Assembly (NCBI RefSeq): GCF_000015165.1
Contig: NC_009485.1
Location: 7,335,501 to 7,399,500 of the forward strand
Source of the DNA: Bradyrhizobium sp. BTAi1
GTDB taxonomy: Bacteria; Pseudomonadota; Alphaproteobacteria; Rhizobiales; Xanthobacteraceae
Direction of reading: 5' to 3'
Length of the DNA: 64,000 nucleotides
A program made the translations under genes and the position numbers. Below the pieces are notes generated by a model, which saw only the letters and a program-made list of their open reading frames with translations, had not been told where the DNA came from and ran no database searches. This document shows, piece after piece, positions 62,594-64,000 of this stretch (position 1 is the stretch's first letter; the number at the start of each line of letters is the position of its first letter).

Positions 62594-63511
62594 ATGACCG
62601 ACCTCGCCACCGCCATCACCGACGGACATGCCGCGATCATCCGGCCGAAAATCTCCTTCGAGTTCTTCCCGCCGAAGACCGAGGAGATGGAGAGGACGTT
62701 GTGGACCTCGATCGAGCGCCTCGCCCCGCTGGAGCCGAGCTTCGTCTCGGTGACCTATGGCGCTGGCGGCTCGACGCGCGAGCGCACCCACGCCACCATC
62801 GCGCGCATCCTGAAAGAGACCGCGCTCTTGCCGGCGGCGCATCTCACCTGCGTCGGCGCCTCGCGCCACGAGATCGACGAGGTCGTCGACCGCTATCACG
62901 AGGTCGGCGTCCGCCACATCGTCGCGCTGCGCGGCGATCCGCCCGGCGGCATCGGCACGCCCTATTACACCCATGCCGAGGGCTATCAGAGCTCGCCCGA
63001 GCTGATCGCCGGCATCAAGAAGCGTCACCCCGACATCGAGATCTCGGTGTCGGCCTATCCGGAGAAGCACCCCGAGAGCCGCGACTTCGACGCCGACATC
63101 GACATGCTCAAGGCCAAGGTCGATGCCGGCGCGACCCGCGCCATCACCCAGGTGTTCTTCGACAACGATCTCTACTTCCGCTACCTTGATCGCGTCCGCG
63201 CCCGCGGCATCGACATTCCGATCGTGCCCGGCATCATGCCGATGCACAATTTCAAGCAGGCGCGCGGCTTCGTCACGCGCGCCGGCACCACGGTGCCGGA
63301 CTGGCTGGCCGAGAAGTTTGACGGCCTCGATGACGATCCGGAGACCCGCAAGCTGGTCGCGGCGACCGTCGCCGCCGGCCAGGTGCACAAGCTCGCCAAG
63401 CATGGCGTCGACACCTTCCATTTCTACACCATGAACCGCGCCGACCTCGTCTTCGCGATCAGCCATCTGCTTGGCATCCGTCCGAAGTCCGCCAACAAGG
63501 CTGCCGCCTGA
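62594..63511 (+). CDS. metF: 5,10-methylenetetrahydrofolate reductase MetF
   Basis: This 305-residue FAD-dependent TIM-barrel enzyme supplies 5-methyl-THF for methionine synthesis. It shows ISFEFFPPKTEEMERTLW, FVSVTYGAGGSTRERTHATI, LRGDPPGGIG, YPEKHPESRDFDADIDMLKAKVDAGA and TQVFFDNDLYFRY, all hallmarks of MetF. The stop overlaps the metH start by one base (TGATG), coupling the two steps of the methyl branch. Confidence 0.97.
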   Translation: MTDLATAITDGHAAIIRPKISFEFFPPKTEEMERTLWTSIERLAPLEPSFVSVTYGAGGSTRERTHATIARILKETALLPAAHLTCVGASRHEIDEVVDRYHEVGVRHIVALRGDPPGGIGTPYYTHAEGYQSSPELIAGIKKRHPDIEISVSAYPEKHPESRDFDADIDMLKAKVDAGATRAITQVFFDNDLYFRYLDRVRARGIDIPIVPGIMPMHNFKQARGFVTRAGTTVPDWLAEKFDGLDDDPETRKLVAATVAAGQVHKLAKHGVDTFHFYTMNRADLVFAISHLLGIRPKSANKAAA

Positions 63512-64000
63512 TGTCCGCTCCCGTCTCGCCCGCGCGTACCGCCTTTCTCACGGCTGCCCGTGAGCGCATCCTGATTCTCGACGGCGCCATGGGCACGATG
63601 ATCCAGGCGCTGCAGTTCGACGAGGCCGCGTTCCGCAGTGAGCGGTTCAAGGACTTCCATCGCGACCTCCGTGGCAACAACGACCTCTTGATCCTCACCC
63701 AGCCCGAGGCGATCGAGGACATCCACGCGCAATACCTGCGCGCCGGCGCCGACATCGTCGCCACCAACACGTTCTCCGCGACGTCGATCGCACAGGCCGA
63801 TTACGATCTCTCCGACATCATCTACGAGCTCAACCGCGAAGGCGCCCGGCTCGCGCGCAATGCCGCGACCCGTGTCGCCGCCGAGGACGGCAAACAGCGC
63901 TTCGTCGCCGGCGCGATGGGCCCGACCAACCGCACCGCCTCGATCTCGCCTGATGTCTCCAACCCCGGCTACCGTGCCGTCACGTTCGACGACTTGCGCA
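63511..64000 (+). CDS. metH: B12-dependent methionine synthase MetH (5' part only)
   Basis: The window contains the first 163 codons. They form the N-terminal homocysteine-binding domain: LILDGAMGTMIQALQFDEAAFR, NNDLLILTQPEAIEDIHAQYLRAGADIVATNTFSAT and FVAGAMGPTNRTASISPDVSNPGYRAVTFDDLR, matching MetH, which has about 1,200-1,300 residues in full. The window ends inside the gene. The start overlaps the metF stop by one base. Confidence 0.95.
   Translation, partial: MSAPVSPARTAFLTAARERILILDGAMGTMIQALQFDEAAFRSERFKDFHRDLRGNNDLLILTQPEAIEDIHAQYLRAGADIVATNTFSATSIAQADYDLSDIIYELNREGARLARNAATRVAAEDGKQRFVAGAMGPTNRTASISPDVSNPGYRAVTFDDLR

Overview
The window is a gene-dense, GC-rich stretch of an alphaproteobacterial chromosome. 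It looks like Bradyrhizobium or a close relative in Rhizobiales. The reasons are a PhyR-NepR-EcfG general stress module, a membrane-anchored CycM-type cytochrome c beside kdsB and pheA, a urt-ure supercluster, a complete Tad/Flp pilus locus, and several families of dispersed palindromic intergenic repeats of the rhizobial kind. The species is inferred from gene content only. I see no tRNA, rRNA, CRISPR array, transposase or phage gene.

Layout. (1) 0.1-5 kb: a small exported protein, a TonB-C protein, then phyR divergent from nepR-ecfG, with an EcfG-like promoter between them and a convergent CHASE/HWE-type sensor kinase whose ATP-binding N-box is degenerate. (2) 5.4-17.6 kb, all minus strand: the urea ABC importer urtABCDE followed by ureD-ureA-ureB-HD protein-ureC-monooxygenase-ureE-ureF-ureG. 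A good sigma-54 promoter and a possible NtrC site precede urtA, and stem-loops sit in most intercistronic gaps. (3) 18.1-20.4 kb: a cold-shock-type set of DEAD-box helicase, a tailed IF-1 paralog and CspA. (4) 20.6-34.9 kb: the Tad/Flp pilus locus. Two TadE-like pseudopilins and an orphan CpaC N-domain protein lie on the minus strand; flp, cpaA-F, tadB and tadC are on the plus strand; tadD is on the minus strand; a sterol-desaturase-type hydroxylase and an M20 amidohydrolase are interspersed. (5) 35.1-37.4 kb: an M17 aminopeptidase overlapping an NlpC/P60 hydrolase. (6) 37.4-38.2 kb: a gene-free repeat region. (7) 38.2-42.8 kb: a TetR regulator, a TonB-dependent siderophore receptor, a PepSY membrane protein and a small membrane protein. 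(8) 42.8-48.3 kb: a surface-polysaccharide export locus with an O-antigen ligase, a glycosyltransferase, a Wzt-type ATPase, and one protein that fuses a GT4 glycosyltransferase to a Wzm-type ABC permease. (9) 48.5-50.5 kb: a DUF6502/DUF5666 pair. (10) 50.6-58.3 kb: a Yej-type oligopeptide importer with two tandem substrate-binding proteins. (11) 58.6-64 kb: cycM, kdsB, pheA, a flavin monooxygenase, metF and the start of metH.

Together the genes describe a free-living or plant-associated soil bacterium that takes up and hydrolyses urea under nitrogen control, makes adhesive type IVb pili and an ABC-exported surface glycan, imports siderophores and peptides, and mounts an EcfG-controlled stress response. 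The observations most worth a second look are the glycosyltransferase-permease fusion, the operon-wide pattern of stem-loops in urt-ure (one covering the monooxygenase ribosome-binding site), the apparently catalytically impaired kinase beside phyR/ecfG, and the repeat families that supply stop codons or fold into a branched structure.
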